From: an uncultured Arenicella sp.
GTDB lineage: Bacteria; Pseudomonadota; Gammaproteobacteria; Arenicellales; Arenicellaceae
Direction of reading: 5' to 3'
NCBI GenBank assembly: GCA_937973905.1
Contig: CALJJR010000183.1
Span: forward strand, 1-37,157
DNA: 37,157 bases
Shown here: in pieces, positions 17,276-26,269 of the stretch
Layout: each line of letters opens with the position of its first letter
Numbering within the stretch: position 1 is the stretch's first letter
Program-made: the position numbers and the translations under genes
The notes under the pieces: generated by a model
Seen by the model: only the letters and a program-made list of their open reading frames with translations
Told to the model about the DNA's origin: nothing
Database searches by the model: none

Positions 17276-18432
17276 GCGGTAATCCCGGCCCGGATATAGC
17301 CCGTCATTTACCTTATTCTGTCGGTTCTTATTTTATTATTGTGATTGTTTCGCTGTTTTGTTGGCTGACAGCGTACAGCGCAGCGCAGGCGGAGTCTGCT
17401 CCTCGTTGGACCAAAGACGGGTTTCTAGAAAGCGCAGATCCATCCTCAGAGTTGCCAGGTTACCGTCCGCTAAAGAAGGTGCTTGTTGGGCTCGGCCGAG
17501 ACGAGCTGTTAAAGCTGCTCGATGGGGAATTGTCGGAGGTGGAGTTTGTTACCCCGTTAGAATTAGGTAAGAACTCTAGCGCCAATATTGACGCAGTATT
17601 GCTGTCTTGCGCGCAACCAAATTTGCTTGCAAACGTCTCTGGCGTGGCTTGGTTACATGCGTACTCAGCCGGGGTAGAAACCTGCCTGCAGCACCCCAGC
17701 ATGAGCGGCGCTAAGAATGTGCCAATTTTTACTAACGGTCGAGGCGCTGCTGCCTCAGTAATCGCGGAGCACGCTATTGCAATGACGATGGCTTTGTCGA
17801 GGGGCCTGCATCGCTTTCGTGACGAACAACTGTCGTCAAGATGGTCGCGGAGTATTCTTAATGAAGGTGGGGTTACCACCACGCTTGAAGGAAAAACGAT
17901 GCTGGTTTTGGGCCTTGGCTCTGTTGGAAAACAGGTGGCACGCAAAGCGAATGCGTTGGGGATGCGAGTAGTCGCCACACGCAATCGAAGCAAAAGCGGC
18001 CCAGACTACGTGGACTATGTTGGACTGGCCAGTGAAACAATGGAGCTAAGTAGGCAAGCGGATGTGATCGTCAATGCCTTGCCCCTTACCAACGACACAA
18101 AAGGCTTACTAGATAAGGACTTTTTTGCCGTGTTAAAACCTTCTGCATTGCTGATTTCTGTAGGGCGTGGCGGTACCACTGACACCGACGCTTTAATACA
18201 TGCGCTGGAGAATAAACTCATTGCTGGAGCAGGCTTGGATGTGACCGATCCAGAACCTTTGCCAGCTGAGCATCCGCTTTGGCAACAACGTGATGTGATC
18301 ATTACACCTCATCTTGCTGGTACCGGGGGAGAAGGACGAGGCAAAGCGATACGTTTGGCTGCCGACAATTTACGTCGTTATCAAGCCGGGCAACCGTTGC
18401 TAAATTTGGTTGATGTGGATCTTGGGTATTAG
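17272..18432 (+). CDS. D-2-hydroxyacid dehydrogenase family protein with an N-terminal signal peptide
   Basis: 386 aa. The C-terminal ~330 residues are a complete NAD-dependent D-2-hydroxyacid dehydrogenase: VLGLGSVG dinucleotide motif (about 212-219) and the catalytic set Arg299 (SVGRGG), Glu328 (TDPEPLP) and His347 (TPHLAG). The N-terminus is unusual: about 18 polar residues, then SYFIIVIVSLFCWLTAYSAAQA, which looks like a Sec signal peptide with AQA cleavage after residue 40. Export would put a nucleotide-dependent enzyme in the periplasm. A GTG at 17479, where the enzyme fold begins, is an alternative cytosolic start, but the signal peptide is in frame and the ATG is coupled to the previous gene. 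Last gene of the ECF cluster. Confidence 0.88.
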   Translation: MSGNPGPDIARHLPYSVGSYFIIVIVSLFCWLTAYSAAQAESAPRWTKDGFLESADPSSELPGYRPLKKVLVGLGRDELLKLLDGELSEVEFVTPLELGKNSSANIDAVLLSCAQPNLLANVSGVAWLHAYSAGVETCLQHPSMSGAKNVPIFTNGRGAAASVIAEHAIAMTMALSRGLHRFRDEQLSSRWSRSILNEGGVTTTLEGKTMLVLGLGSVGKQVARKANALGMRVVATRNRSKSGPDYVDYVGLASETMELSRQADVIVNALPLTNDTKGLLDKDFFAVLKPSALLISVGRGGTTDTDALIHALENKLIAGAGLDVTDPEPLPAEHPLWQQRDVIITPHLAGTGGEGRGKAIRLAADNLRRYQAGQPLLNLVDVDLGY

Positions 18433-18459
18433 CGCGACTAAGATGCGTTGAAAAACTGG

Positions 18460-19416
18460 TTAAGGCTGAGAAGGAGTCGAAAGATGCTGCTCCACAAATC
18501 GAACGATGTCATTGCTCAAGCGCTCCGGTGCCTCAATCATCGGAAGATGGCCGATGTCAGCATAACTGATAAATTCGGACCCACTGATCGCATCTAAAAA
18601 TTTATTGCCTTGAGTCATGGGGATAATCTGATCTGCGTCGCCCCAAACAATGAGCGTTGGCACCGTCAAGCCACCAATGTTGTTCCAGTCAGAATCGGAG
18701 CGCGGCATGGTGGCTAGATTCGCCAATGCTTCACGATTTCCTGGCAACCGCAAAAGCTCCCAATATCGATCAACTAATGAATCGGTCAAGAGTTCATGAT
18801 TATTGACGCTGCCTAGCAATGATTTCTCTATTAGTGCTCTGGGCGTGATATTGCGACCGATAAATCGTCCCACTGGATTGGCCAATATCCGAAACCCAAT
18901 ATTGGATCGGGATCTGCTTGCTCGCGGCGCTCCTGAAGAATTTAGAAGAATCAGCGCTTCGACCGCTTGCGGATGCCGCAAAGCCGCTCGCCATGCCACA
19001 CCGCCGCCGAGTGAATTCCCCATCCAGATCGCAGATTTGACGCCTCGGCTGACTAAGGTCTGGTGCGCCGCGTCGACCAGCATAGTAAAACTGATTGATT
19101 CAGCCGCTGACGAAAAACCATGCCCTGGTAGATCGATGCTAATCAGGCGAAAACGCGACTGCAGATAGTCGCTTATTGGTTCCCATGTCAGTAGAGAATC
19201 GCTGGTGCCATGAATCATTAATATCGTCGGCCCAGTCTTATTGCCAGTGTCGCGAAAGTGAACGCGGAGACCGCCCTCAAGAGTTATAAATTGGGGCTGC
19301 TCGCCGGCGTATTTTTTTAGGCTGTCTTGATAGTCTGTATTAGGTGTCCAAAGGCTGATTAGAGCTGCGATTAAGATCGCCAATAAGATTAGCAGTGAAT
19401 TTCTTAGTAAACGCAT
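18460..19416 (-). CDS. Alpha/beta hydrolase, membrane-anchored
   Basis: 318 aa from the ATG at 19416, which has a GAGG ribosome site 8 nt upstream; the track start at 19422 is a TTG. An N-terminal hydrophobic helix (SLLILLAILIAALISLW) acts as signal or anchor. The alpha/beta-hydrolase core follows: MIHGTSDSLLTWEP (oxyanion region), LPGHGFS, nucleophile elbow GNSLGG (Ser135), IVWGDADQIIP (Asp) and DIGHLPMIEAPERL (His), a complete triad. Substrate not predictable; esterases, lipases and epoxide-hydrolase-like enzymes share these features. It diverges from the GMC oxidoreductase gene with a 125-bp gap. Confidence 0.9.
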   Translation of the reverse strand: MRLLRNSLLILLAILIAALISLWTPNTDYQDSLKKYAGEQPQFITLEGGLRVHFRDTGNKTGPTILMIHGTSDSLLTWEPISDYLQSRFRLISIDLPGHGFSSAAESISFTMLVDAAHQTLVSRGVKSAIWMGNSLGGGVAWRAALRHPQAVEALILLNSSGAPRASRSRSNIGFRILANPVGRFIGRNITPRALIEKSLLGSVNNHELLTDSLVDRYWELLRLPGNREALANLATMPRSDSDWNNIGGLTVPTLIVWGDADQIIPMTQGNKFLDAISGSEFISYADIGHLPMIEAPERLSNDIVRFVEQHLSTPSQP

Positions 19417-19541
19417 TATCAAACCTCAGTGGTGTGGTCATAGCTACTGGAGGGCGTTACGCTGCAAAATGTCAGCACAAGCGAGACCAGAATTAATTGG
19501 GTTATTTTGAGAGGTTGGGAAACTATGGTGAGTGTATCTGC

Positions 19542-21143
19542 ATGAAGAGTGAATTTGACTACGTAATTGTAGGTGCAGGATCGGCCGGCTGCGTCTTGGC
19601 CAATCGGCTTTCCGAAAATCCCAACGTCACTGTTTGTCTATTGGAAGCAGGCGGCAGTCATAAAAACCCCTTTGTATGGATACCCGCAGGAACATTTGCA
19701 ATTTTAGCCACCAAGCTAAAGAACTGGGCCTTTGAAACTGTGCCACAGGCAGCATTGCATAATCGCCAAGGCTACCAACCCAGAGGCAAGGTTCTGGGTG
19801 GCTCATCCTCGATTAACGCCATGGTCTACATCCGCGGTCAACGCCAAGACTATGACGACTGGGCAGCTCAAGGTTGCTCCGGATGGTCGTTTGATGAGGT
19901 GCTTCCCTATTTTAAGAAAGCCGAGCACAACGAGGCGGGTGCTGACGATTTTCATGCCCAGGGCGGGCCGCTCAACGTTGCAGCGGTGACCGACCCTGCA
20001 CCAATCAATGAACTATTTATTCAGGCTGCGGTTGAGGCTGGTATTCCAGCAAGTAAAGATTTCAATGGGGCTGACCAAGAGGGCGTGGGGTATTTTCAGT
20101 TAACACAGAAGAATGCTGAGCGATGGTCGGCCGCACGGGCCTATCTCGACCCAGTTGCAGATCGGCCTAACTTAACCGTTGTGAAGCGTGCACTGACCCA
20201 ACGAGTGTTGTTTGCAGGCAAACGAGCAACTGGCGTTGAAGTTAAGGTCAAAAAAGAGAACCACACGATACTGGCACGACAAGAAGTCATACTCAGTGCT
20301 GGCGCCTTTGGTTCGCCGCAATTGCTTATGCTTTCCGGTGTGGGTGATCCTGATGAGCTCGCCAAACATGAGATCGAGTTGCAGCATGATTTGCCAGCAG
20401 TAGGTCGAAATCTGCAAGACCACCCAGACTATGTGTTGAGTTACAAATCCAGCTCTCTAGATACGGTTGGTTTCTCTATCTTAGGTGGGCTGAAAATGGC
20501 TGGGGAACTGGTTCGCTATTTGTTCAAACGACGCGGAACCTTGGCTACGAATTACGCTGAGTCGGGTGCGTTTATCAAATCCGACCCATCGCTGTCTCGC
20601 CCTGATGTGCAAATTCATTTTGTTCGCGCGCTCGTCGACGATCATGGGCGCAACTTGCACTGGGGCCATGGTTACGCATGCCATGTCTGTGTTTTAAGGC
20701 CCAAAAGCCGCGGCACGTTAAAACTTGCGAGTGCCGACCCTGCGGAGGCTCCGTTAATTGATGTTGCGTTTTTGCAAGAAAAGGAAGACCTAGAAACACT
20801 GGTCGCTGGTTCAAAGCTGACGCAAAAAATTATGCGTTCAAGTCAATTTGATCGCGTTAGAACCAGTGCGATGTATGAGAGTGACTCTGACGACGATGCT
20901 CGTTTTAGAGCCGATGTCATCGCCCGTTGCGACACTGTGTACCATCCCGTCGGAACCTGCAAAATGGGCACAGATGACGCTTCTGTAGTTGGTCCGGACC
21001 TTAAGGTTAATGGCCTTGAAGGTCTGCGTGTGGTTGATGCATCAGTAATGCCTGCCTTGGTTTCTGGTAATACCAATGCGCCGACCATTATGATCGCTGA
21101 AAAAGCCGCAGATATAATCAAGCAAGCTGGCGAAAAAGAGTAA
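19542..21143 (+). CDS. GMC oxidoreductase, AlkJ/choline-dehydrogenase-like alcohol dehydrogenase
   Basis: FAD-dependent oxidation of an alcohol to an aldehyde at the cytoplasmic face. 533 aa from the ATG at 19542 (GGTGAG ribosome site in front); the TTG at 19497 adds an unlikely 15-residue leader. Seen: [23 protein letters not shown] (FAD fold, GAGSAG at 11-16), the GMC signature [21 protein letters not shown], the second signature [15 protein letters not shown], and the C-terminal [10 protein letters not shown] with the catalytic His, then [15 protein letters not shown]. The N-terminal half closely resembles my memory of AlkJ from alkane degradation. It is followed 10 bp later by an alkylsulfatase gene, suggesting it oxidises the alcohol that enzyme releases. 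Confidence 0.94.
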   Translation: MKSEFDYVIVGAGSAGCVLANRLSENPNVTVCLLEAGGSHKNPFVWIPAGTFAILATKLKNWAFETVPQAALHNRQGYQPRGKVLGGSSSINAMVYIRGQRQDYDDWAAQGCSGWSFDEVLPYFKKAEHNEAGADDFHAQGGPLNVAAVTDPAPINELFIQAAVEAGIPASKDFNGADQEGVGYFQLTQKNAERWSAARAYLDPVADRPNLTVVKRALTQRVLFAGKRATGVEVKVKKENHTILARQEVILSAGAFGSPQLLMLSGVGDPDELAKHEIELQHDLPAVGRNLQDHPDYVLSYKSSSLDTVGFSILGGLKMAGELVRYLFKRRGTLATNYAESGAFIKSDPSLSRPDVQIHFVRALVDDHGRNLHWGHGYACHVCVLRPKSRGTLKLASADPAEAPLIDVAFLQEKEDLETLVAGSKLTQKIMRSSQFDRVRTSAMYESDSDDDARFRADVIARCDTVYHPVGTCKMGTDDASVVGPDLKVNGLEGLRVVDASVMPALVSGNTNAPTIMIAEKAADIIKQAGEKE

Positions 21144-21153
21144 CGACATCAAT

Positions 21154-23097
21154 ATGAAATCAAAATTGTTTTTAATTCTCGCTGGCTTTTTGTTTGTCTC
21201 GCCAGGGTTTGCTCAAATAGAGGTCAGCCCGCATACGATTGCGGCCAATAAAAAAGTCGAGCAAGCACTCGATTTTAATAATCGAGATGATTTCGAAGCC
21301 GCCCATCGAGGGTTTCTGGCCACCGATGATGCAACCGTCACCGTCAATGCAGAAGGCGGCATAGTCTACGACTACGGGCAGCAGGGATTTCTGGAGCAGG
21401 CACCGCCCGCAACCGTAAACCCGAGTCTCTGGCGTCAGAGCCAATTAACGTCGATGCACGGTCTATTTGAGGTGACCAAAGGCATTTATCAAGTGCGCGG
21501 TTTTGACTTGTCTAATATCACCTTCATTGAAGGTGAGTCTGGCTGGATTGTGGTCGACCCACTTATCTCAAAGGAAGTGGCAGCCAAAGCACGAGCCCTA
21601 GTGGATAGAGAACTAGGTGAGCGGGCGATCAGCGCCGTTATATTCACCCATTCCCACATCGATCATTATGGTGGTGTTCGCGGCTTGTTGAACGAACAAG
21701 ATGTGGCTGATGGTGCGCAAATAATTGCACCTGAAAACTTTGTCTATGAAACGGTCAGCGAGAACGTCTTGGCCGGCAATGCTATGTCGCGACGCGCGAG
21801 TTATATGTTTGGCGGGCTTTTAGCCCAGTCACCTGTGGCGAATGTTGGCGTTGGGCTTGGTCAAAATATTTCCACCGGCACCTACGGGCTCATGGCGCCG
21901 ACCAAGGAAATCAAAGAAACCGGAGAGCGCCTCAATATCGATGGTGTGGAATTCGAATTCATCATGGCTTTGGGGGCAGAAGCCCCGTCTGAATTCATGT
22001 TTTACCTGCCTCAATTTAAAGCCTTCTGTCAGGCTGAGATAATCAACCATACTCTGCACAATATGCTGACGCCGAGAGGGGCAAAGGTGCGCGATGGACG
22101 CCTTTGGAGTAAATACATTGATGAAGCCATCGTGCTGTACGGTGAAAAAGCTGAAATCTCGTTTGGTTCACACCATTGGCCTACTTGGGGTAATGAAAAG
22201 CTCAATCAGTTTTGGGCCAGCCAAAGAGACCTGTATCGCTATATTCACGACCAAACCTTGCGGTTAGCCAATCAGGGCGTGACTCTCCAAGAAATACCCA
22301 GTCAACTAGAGCTGCCTGAATCACTTGCAACTCAGTTTGCCAACCGCAGCTACTATGGTGAGCTGGGATTTAATGCGCGCTCACAATACCAACTTTATTA
22401 CGGTTTCTTTGATGGGAATCCTGCAAACCTGAACCCTCTTGCACCGGCTGATGAGGCGGTGAAATTTGTAGAGTATATGGGCGGTGCAGATGCCGTCTTG
22501 GAACGTGCGCAGCGAGATTACACCAACGGAGAGTTCCAGTTTGTGGCCACCGTATTGAATAAGTTGGTGTTTGCGGATCCTGACAATCGTGCAGCTAAGG
22601 CACTGTTGAGTAAGGCTTATGCGCAGCTTGCTTATAAGGCTGAGTCGGGCGTGCATCGGAATTTCTATCTTACTGCGGCGCAAGAACTCACTTTCGGCTT
22701 GGCTGATGCACCGAGGCCCAATACGGCAAGCGAAGACATCGTGAAAGCGATTCCATTAAATCTTTATTTTGATTTGCTCGCAGTTCGCCTTAATGGCCCC
22801 AAAGCGGCTGATAAAGACTGGCAGATCAATTTTGAAATTCGAGACACTGGCGAGAAAGCCTTGTTGTTTTTGAGTAATGGCACGCTGCATCACCGTATGG
22901 GGCACAGCAACGAAGATGCTGATGCGACATTGAATCTGACCCGTGATGCTCTAGATCAACTAAACTTGAAATCGGCGAGCATGCTAGGTTTGATCGCCCG
23001 CGGGCAAGCGTCAATTAGTGGCAACCCAATTACACTCACACGATTTTTCGGATTGATTGAAGAGCCACCTTACTGGTTTAATATCGTCACTCCGTAA
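21154..23097 (+). CDS. SdsA/YjcS-type alkylsulfatase, exported
   Basis: Zinc-dependent hydrolysis of primary alkyl sulfates such as dodecyl sulfate to alcohol plus sulfate. 647 aa, family length about 650. A signal peptide ends near VSPGFA|Q (residue 20). The MBL domain carries THSHIDHYGG (His166, His168, Asp170, His171); then come AEIINHTLHNMLTPRGAKVRDGRLW and GSHHWPTWGNE, strongly matching SdsA-family metal-site blocks. The helical dimerisation domain includes YYGFFDGNPANLNPL, and the C-terminal ~120 residues are an SCP2-like domain that binds the alkyl chain. All three domains are intact. It sits between an AlkJ-like oxidoreductase and an AlkK-like ligase. Confidence 0.94.
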   Translation: MKSKLFLILAGFLFVSPGFAQIEVSPHTIAANKKVEQALDFNNRDDFEAAHRGFLATDDATVTVNAEGGIVYDYGQQGFLEQAPPATVNPSLWRQSQLTSMHGLFEVTKGIYQVRGFDLSNITFIEGESGWIVVDPLISKEVAAKARALVDRELGERAISAVIFTHSHIDHYGGVRGLLNEQDVADGAQIIAPENFVYETVSENVLAGNAMSRRASYMFGGLLAQSPVANVGVGLGQNISTGTYGLMAPTKEIKETGERLNIDGVEFEFIMALGAEAPSEFMFYLPQFKAFCQAEIINHTLHNMLTPRGAKVRDGRLWSKYIDEAIVLYGEKAEISFGSHHWPTWGNEKLNQFWASQRDLYRYIHDQTLRLANQGVTLQEIPSQLELPESLATQFANRSYYGELGFNARSQYQLYYGFFDGNPANLNPLAPADEAVKFVEYMGGADAVLERAQRDYTNGEFQFVATVLNKLVFADPDNRAAKALLSKAYAQLAYKAESGVHRNFYLTAAQELTFGLADAPRPNTASEDIVKAIPLNLYFDLLAVRLNGPKAADKDWQINFEIRDTGEKALLFLSNGTLHHRMGHSNEDADATLNLTRDALDQLNLKSASMLGLIARGQASISGNPITLTRFFGLIEEPPYWFNIVTP

Positions 23098-23215
23098 ACG
23101 GCGGCGGTACGCGAGCTGTCTGCAAGAATTTATAAGCAAAATAAAGAGACTGCGTAGGGCATAGCGCCATGTCGCAGTTAATACTAACGAAACCACACAC
23201 TATAAAGAGGAAACC

Positions 23216-24844
23216 ATGCTTGGATTAATGATGGATGAGCAACTAACGATCACTGCATTGATGCGTTATGCCAAACAAATTTATCCCGACTCCACGATCA
23301 CATCAATCACCCATGATCATGAACGGTTTCGTTACACCTTTGGAGAATGTTTTACCCGAGTTGGTCAGCTGGCCAATGGCTTAAAAAAGATCGGCGCAGA
23401 GCCGGGCGATATGCTGGCGACATTGGCGTGGAATGATCATCGTCACATGGAAGTCTACTACGCAGCCTGTTGTGCCGGCAGTGTTTGCCACACCATTAAC
23501 CCAAGACTCTTTCCCGAGCAACTTAGTTATATTATCAACCACGCGGAAGACAAGTTTATTTTTGTCGACCCCATGTTTGTGCCTTTGCTTGAAGCATTGC
23601 TCGACCAAATACCCAACGTGGCTGGTTTCATTGTCATGGCCGGTGCCGATAGCATGCCAGAAACTAAACTGCCGAACGTGCACTGCTACGAAAACTTGCT
23701 AGAAGGTGAGAGCCCTGAATACGACTGGCCGCAGCTGGATGAAAATACCGCCTGCTCGTTGTGCTACACGTCGGGAACCACTGGCAATCCCAAGGGTGTT
23801 TTGTACTCACATCGTGCCTTGGTATTGCAGTGCTATGCGAGCTGCAGCGGCGGTGCCATGAGTTTGTCGAACCAAGATACTGTATTGCCAATCGTACCAA
23901 TGTTCCACGTAAACGCTTGGAATATGCCTTACTCGGCGTCGCTGGCCGGCTTCAACTTAGTCTTCCCCGGTTCAAAGATGGGTGACGGTGCAACCTTGCA
24001 GCAATTGATTGAAGAAGAAAACGTCACCTTTTCTGCGGGTGTGCCAACCGTTTGGCTTGGCTTACTCAATTACCTGCGCGAAACTGGCAAAAAAGTGGAA
24101 ACACTCAAAGGCGTTGTTGTTGGTGGTTCGGCTTGCCCGTTAAGCATCATGGAAGAATTTGAAAACGTGCATGATGTTTATTCACACGTCGGCTGGGGCA
24201 TGACTGAAATGGCGCCGATGGGTACCTTCAATACCCTCAAAAAACCGCGCGAAGATTACGCCGATGAAGAGTATGCCGTGTTACGTCAAAAAGGTGGTCG
24301 ACCTATTTTTGGGGTGCAAATGAAAATCGTGGATGAGCAAAATAACGAGTTGCCTTGGGATGGTGTTGCCTATGGCGCGCTGAAAGTGAAGGGCCCGTGG
24401 GTAGTGAAAAACTATTTCAAGAGCGATAAAGAAATTCTTGATGCCGAAGGCTGGTTTGATACCGGTGACGTGGCTACGGTAGACCCTGATGGGTATATGG
24501 CGATTACCGATCGCACCAAAGATGTGATTAAGTCCGGTGGTGAATGGATTTCGTCAATTGATTTGGAAAACTGTGCCATGGGCCACCCGGGCGTACTCGA
24601 AGCTGGCGTGATTGGTATTGTGCACCCCAAGTGGGATGAGCGGCCCTTGCTAGTCGTTGTGCGTGAACCTGGTTCAGAAGTGCAGGCCGCTGAAATCATC
24701 GAATACATGGAAGGCAAGGTAGCTAAATGGTGGTTGCCGGATGAAGTCGCTTTCGTCGATGAGTTGCCGCATACGGCAACGGGCAAAATTCATAAAGTGG
24801 GTCTGCGAGAGCAATTCAAAGATTTTTCTTTCAGCAACGTTTAA
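23216..24844 (+). CDS. AlkK-like medium/long-chain fatty acyl-CoA ligase
   Basis: ATP-dependent activation of a fatty acid to its CoA thioester through an acyl-adenylate. 542 aa, family length. Seen: adenylation P-loop [13 protein letters not shown] (about 183-195), the helix-turn [31 protein letters not shown], the hinge [35 protein letters not shown], and the C-terminal catalytic Lys in [10 protein letters not shown]. The opening ([17 protein letters not shown]) and the motif order are those of the AlkK/medium-chain ligase group. A strong ribosome site (AGAGGAAACC) precedes the ATG. The gap to the upstream gene is 118 bp, so it may have its own promoter. The next gene starts 15 bp after its stop. 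Confidence 0.93.
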   Translation: MLGLMMDEQLTITALMRYAKQIYPDSTITSITHDHERFRYTFGECFTRVGQLANGLKKIGAEPGDMLATLAWNDHRHMEVYYAACCAGSVCHTINPRLFPEQLSYIINHAEDKFIFVDPMFVPLLEALLDQIPNVAGFIVMAGADSMPETKLPNVHCYENLLEGESPEYDWPQLDENTACSLCYTSGTTGNPKGVLYSHRALVLQCYASCSGGAMSLSNQDTVLPIVPMFHVNAWNMPYSASLAGFNLVFPGSKMGDGATLQQLIEEENVTFSAGVPTVWLGLLNYLRETGKKVETLKGVVVGGSACPLSIMEEFENVHDVYSHVGWGMTEMAPMGTFNTLKKPREDYADEEYAVLRQKGGRPIFGVQMKIVDEQNNELPWDGVAYGALKVKGPWVVKNYFKSDKEILDAEGWFDTGDVATVDPDGYMAITDRTKDVIKSGGEWISSIDLENCAMGHPGVLEAGVIGIVHPKWDERPLLVVVREPGSEVQAAEIIEYMEGKVAKWWLPDEVAFVDELPHTATGKIHKVGLREQFKDFSFSNV

Positions 24845-24859
24845 GCCCAAAGGTTATCC

Positions 24860-26269
24860 ATGCTAACTCGGTTCTCAATCGTTTCGTTCCTGCTGGTTTT
24901 GTTCTCAGCGTGTGCGACCTCACCAATCGCTGATTCTGAAGATTCCTCCGCAGATGAACTTGGCGATGCAGATGCTTTCGCGTCTACTTATGTCGTGCCA
25001 GACTCAGCGCCAACCGTTATCCGTAACGCGAGAGTATTGGTGGGTAACGGTGAAAGCTACACCACGGCTGATATTGTGTTTTCTGACGGTAAAATTACCG
25101 CAGTTGGAGAAAGCTTAGTTGCTCCAGATGGTGCGATTGAGATTGCTGCAGAGGGTAAGTGGGTAACTCCTGGGATTATCGATGTGCATTCGCACATGGG
25201 GGTTTATCCCAACCCTGCGATAGCTTCGCATTCTGACGGTAATGAAGCGGTTGCGCCCAATACCGCTGAAGTCTGGTCGGAACACTCAGTTTGGCCGCAA
25301 GACCCGAATTTTGAAAAAGCCATTGAAGGTGGTGTAACTACAGCGCAAATCTTACCTGGTTCAGCCAACCTGTTTGGTGGTCGCGGAGTGGTTCTAAAAA
25401 TCGTGCCGTCGATCACTATGCGTGGCATGAAATTCCCGAACGCGCCGCATAGTCTCAAAATGGCCTGCGGCGAAAACCCGAAGCGAGTCTATGGAAGCAA
25501 GGGTGGCCCGGGTACGCGAATGGGTAATATGGCGGGCTACCGTAAAGCTTGGATTGACGCGCAACAATACGCCAATGACTGGGCTGAATATGAAACTAAA
25601 AAAGCCAAAGACGCCAGCGCTAAAGCGCCCAAACGTGATCTGCGTTTAGAGACGCTGGCCGGCGTCTTAAACGGCGAAATACTCATTCACAATCACTGTT
25701 ATCGCGCCGATGAAATGGCCAATATGATTGAGCTGTCCAAGGAGTTTGATTACAAAATCTCGACCTTTCACCATGCTGTCGAAGCTTACAAAGTTGCACC
25801 GCTGCTTGTCGAGAATGAAATCTGTTCAGCAGTATGGGCCGATTGGTGGGGTTTTAAACAAGAGGCTTTTGATATGGTGCGCAGCAATGCCGCGTTACTT
25901 GAGTACGCCGGTGCTTGCGCGATCATTCACTCTGACGACGAAACTCAAATTCAGCGCCTACCGCAGGAAGCGGCCAAGGTGATGGCCGCCGCGGCTGAGA
26001 TAGATTTAGATTATCCACCAGAGTTAGCGATTAAATGGCTGACTGCGAACCCTGCTAAGGCGATTGGCTTGGCCGATCAGATTGGTACGCTGGAGGTAGG
26101 CAAAAACGCCGATGTTGTTGTGTGGAGCGCAAATCCATTCAGTGTCTACAGTAAGGCAGAATTGGTATGGATTGATGGCGCATTGCGTTCTGATCGAAGC
26201 AATCCACAACTACCACCGACCAGTGACTTTAACTTAGGGATTATCGAGCCCGAGGAGGATCGTCCATGA
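24860..26269 (+). CDS. Amidohydrolase-family lipoprotein, metal site intact
   Basis: 469 aa. The N-terminus MLTRFSIVSFLLVLFSAC is a lipoprotein signal with Cys18 as the lipidation site (the -3 residue is Phe, slightly atypical), followed by an acidic linker. The amidohydrolase fold has the HxH pair in VTPGIIDVHSHMG (His110, His112), His277/His279 in LIHNHCYRADEM, a further His in ISTFHHAVEAYK, and Asp359 in IIHSDDE, so a complete metal site. The imidazolonepropionase-like end is WLTANPAKAIGLADQIGTLEVGKNADVVVWSANPF. Substrate unknown; relatives act on cyclic amides or N-acyl and peptide substrates in the periplasm. Its stop overlaps the next gene's ATG by 4 bp. Confidence 0.92.
   Translation: MLTRFSIVSFLLVLFSACATSPIADSEDSSADELGDADAFASTYVVPDSAPTVIRNARVLVGNGESYTTADIVFSDGKITAVGESLVAPDGAIEIAAEGKWVTPGIIDVHSHMGVYPNPAIASHSDGNEAVAPNTAEVWSEHSVWPQDPNFEKAIEGGVTTAQILPGSANLFGGRGVVLKIVPSITMRGMKFPNAPHSLKMACGENPKRVYGSKGGPGTRMGNMAGYRKAWIDAQQYANDWAEYETKKAKDASAKAPKRDLRLETLAGVLNGEILIHNHCYRADEMANMIELSKEFDYKISTFHHAVEAYKVAPLLVENEICSAVWADWWGFKQEAFDMVRSNAALLEYAGACAIIHSDDETQIQRLPQEAAKVMAAAAEIDLDYPPELAIKWLTANPAKAIGLADQIGTLEVGKNADVVVWSANPFSVYSKAELVWIDGALRSDRSNPQLPPTSDFNLGIIEPEEDRP

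Noticed and set aside
17460-17993. 177-aa minus-strand ORF inside the D-2-hydroxyacid dehydrogenase gene
   Set aside because: Long but antisense to a gene with all catalytic motifs; Ser/Pro-rich translation typical of a shadow frame.
19497-19541. TTG-started N-terminal extension of the GMC oxidoreductase
   Set aside because: The FAD fold begins right after the ATG at 19542, which has a ribosome site; the leader has no family support.
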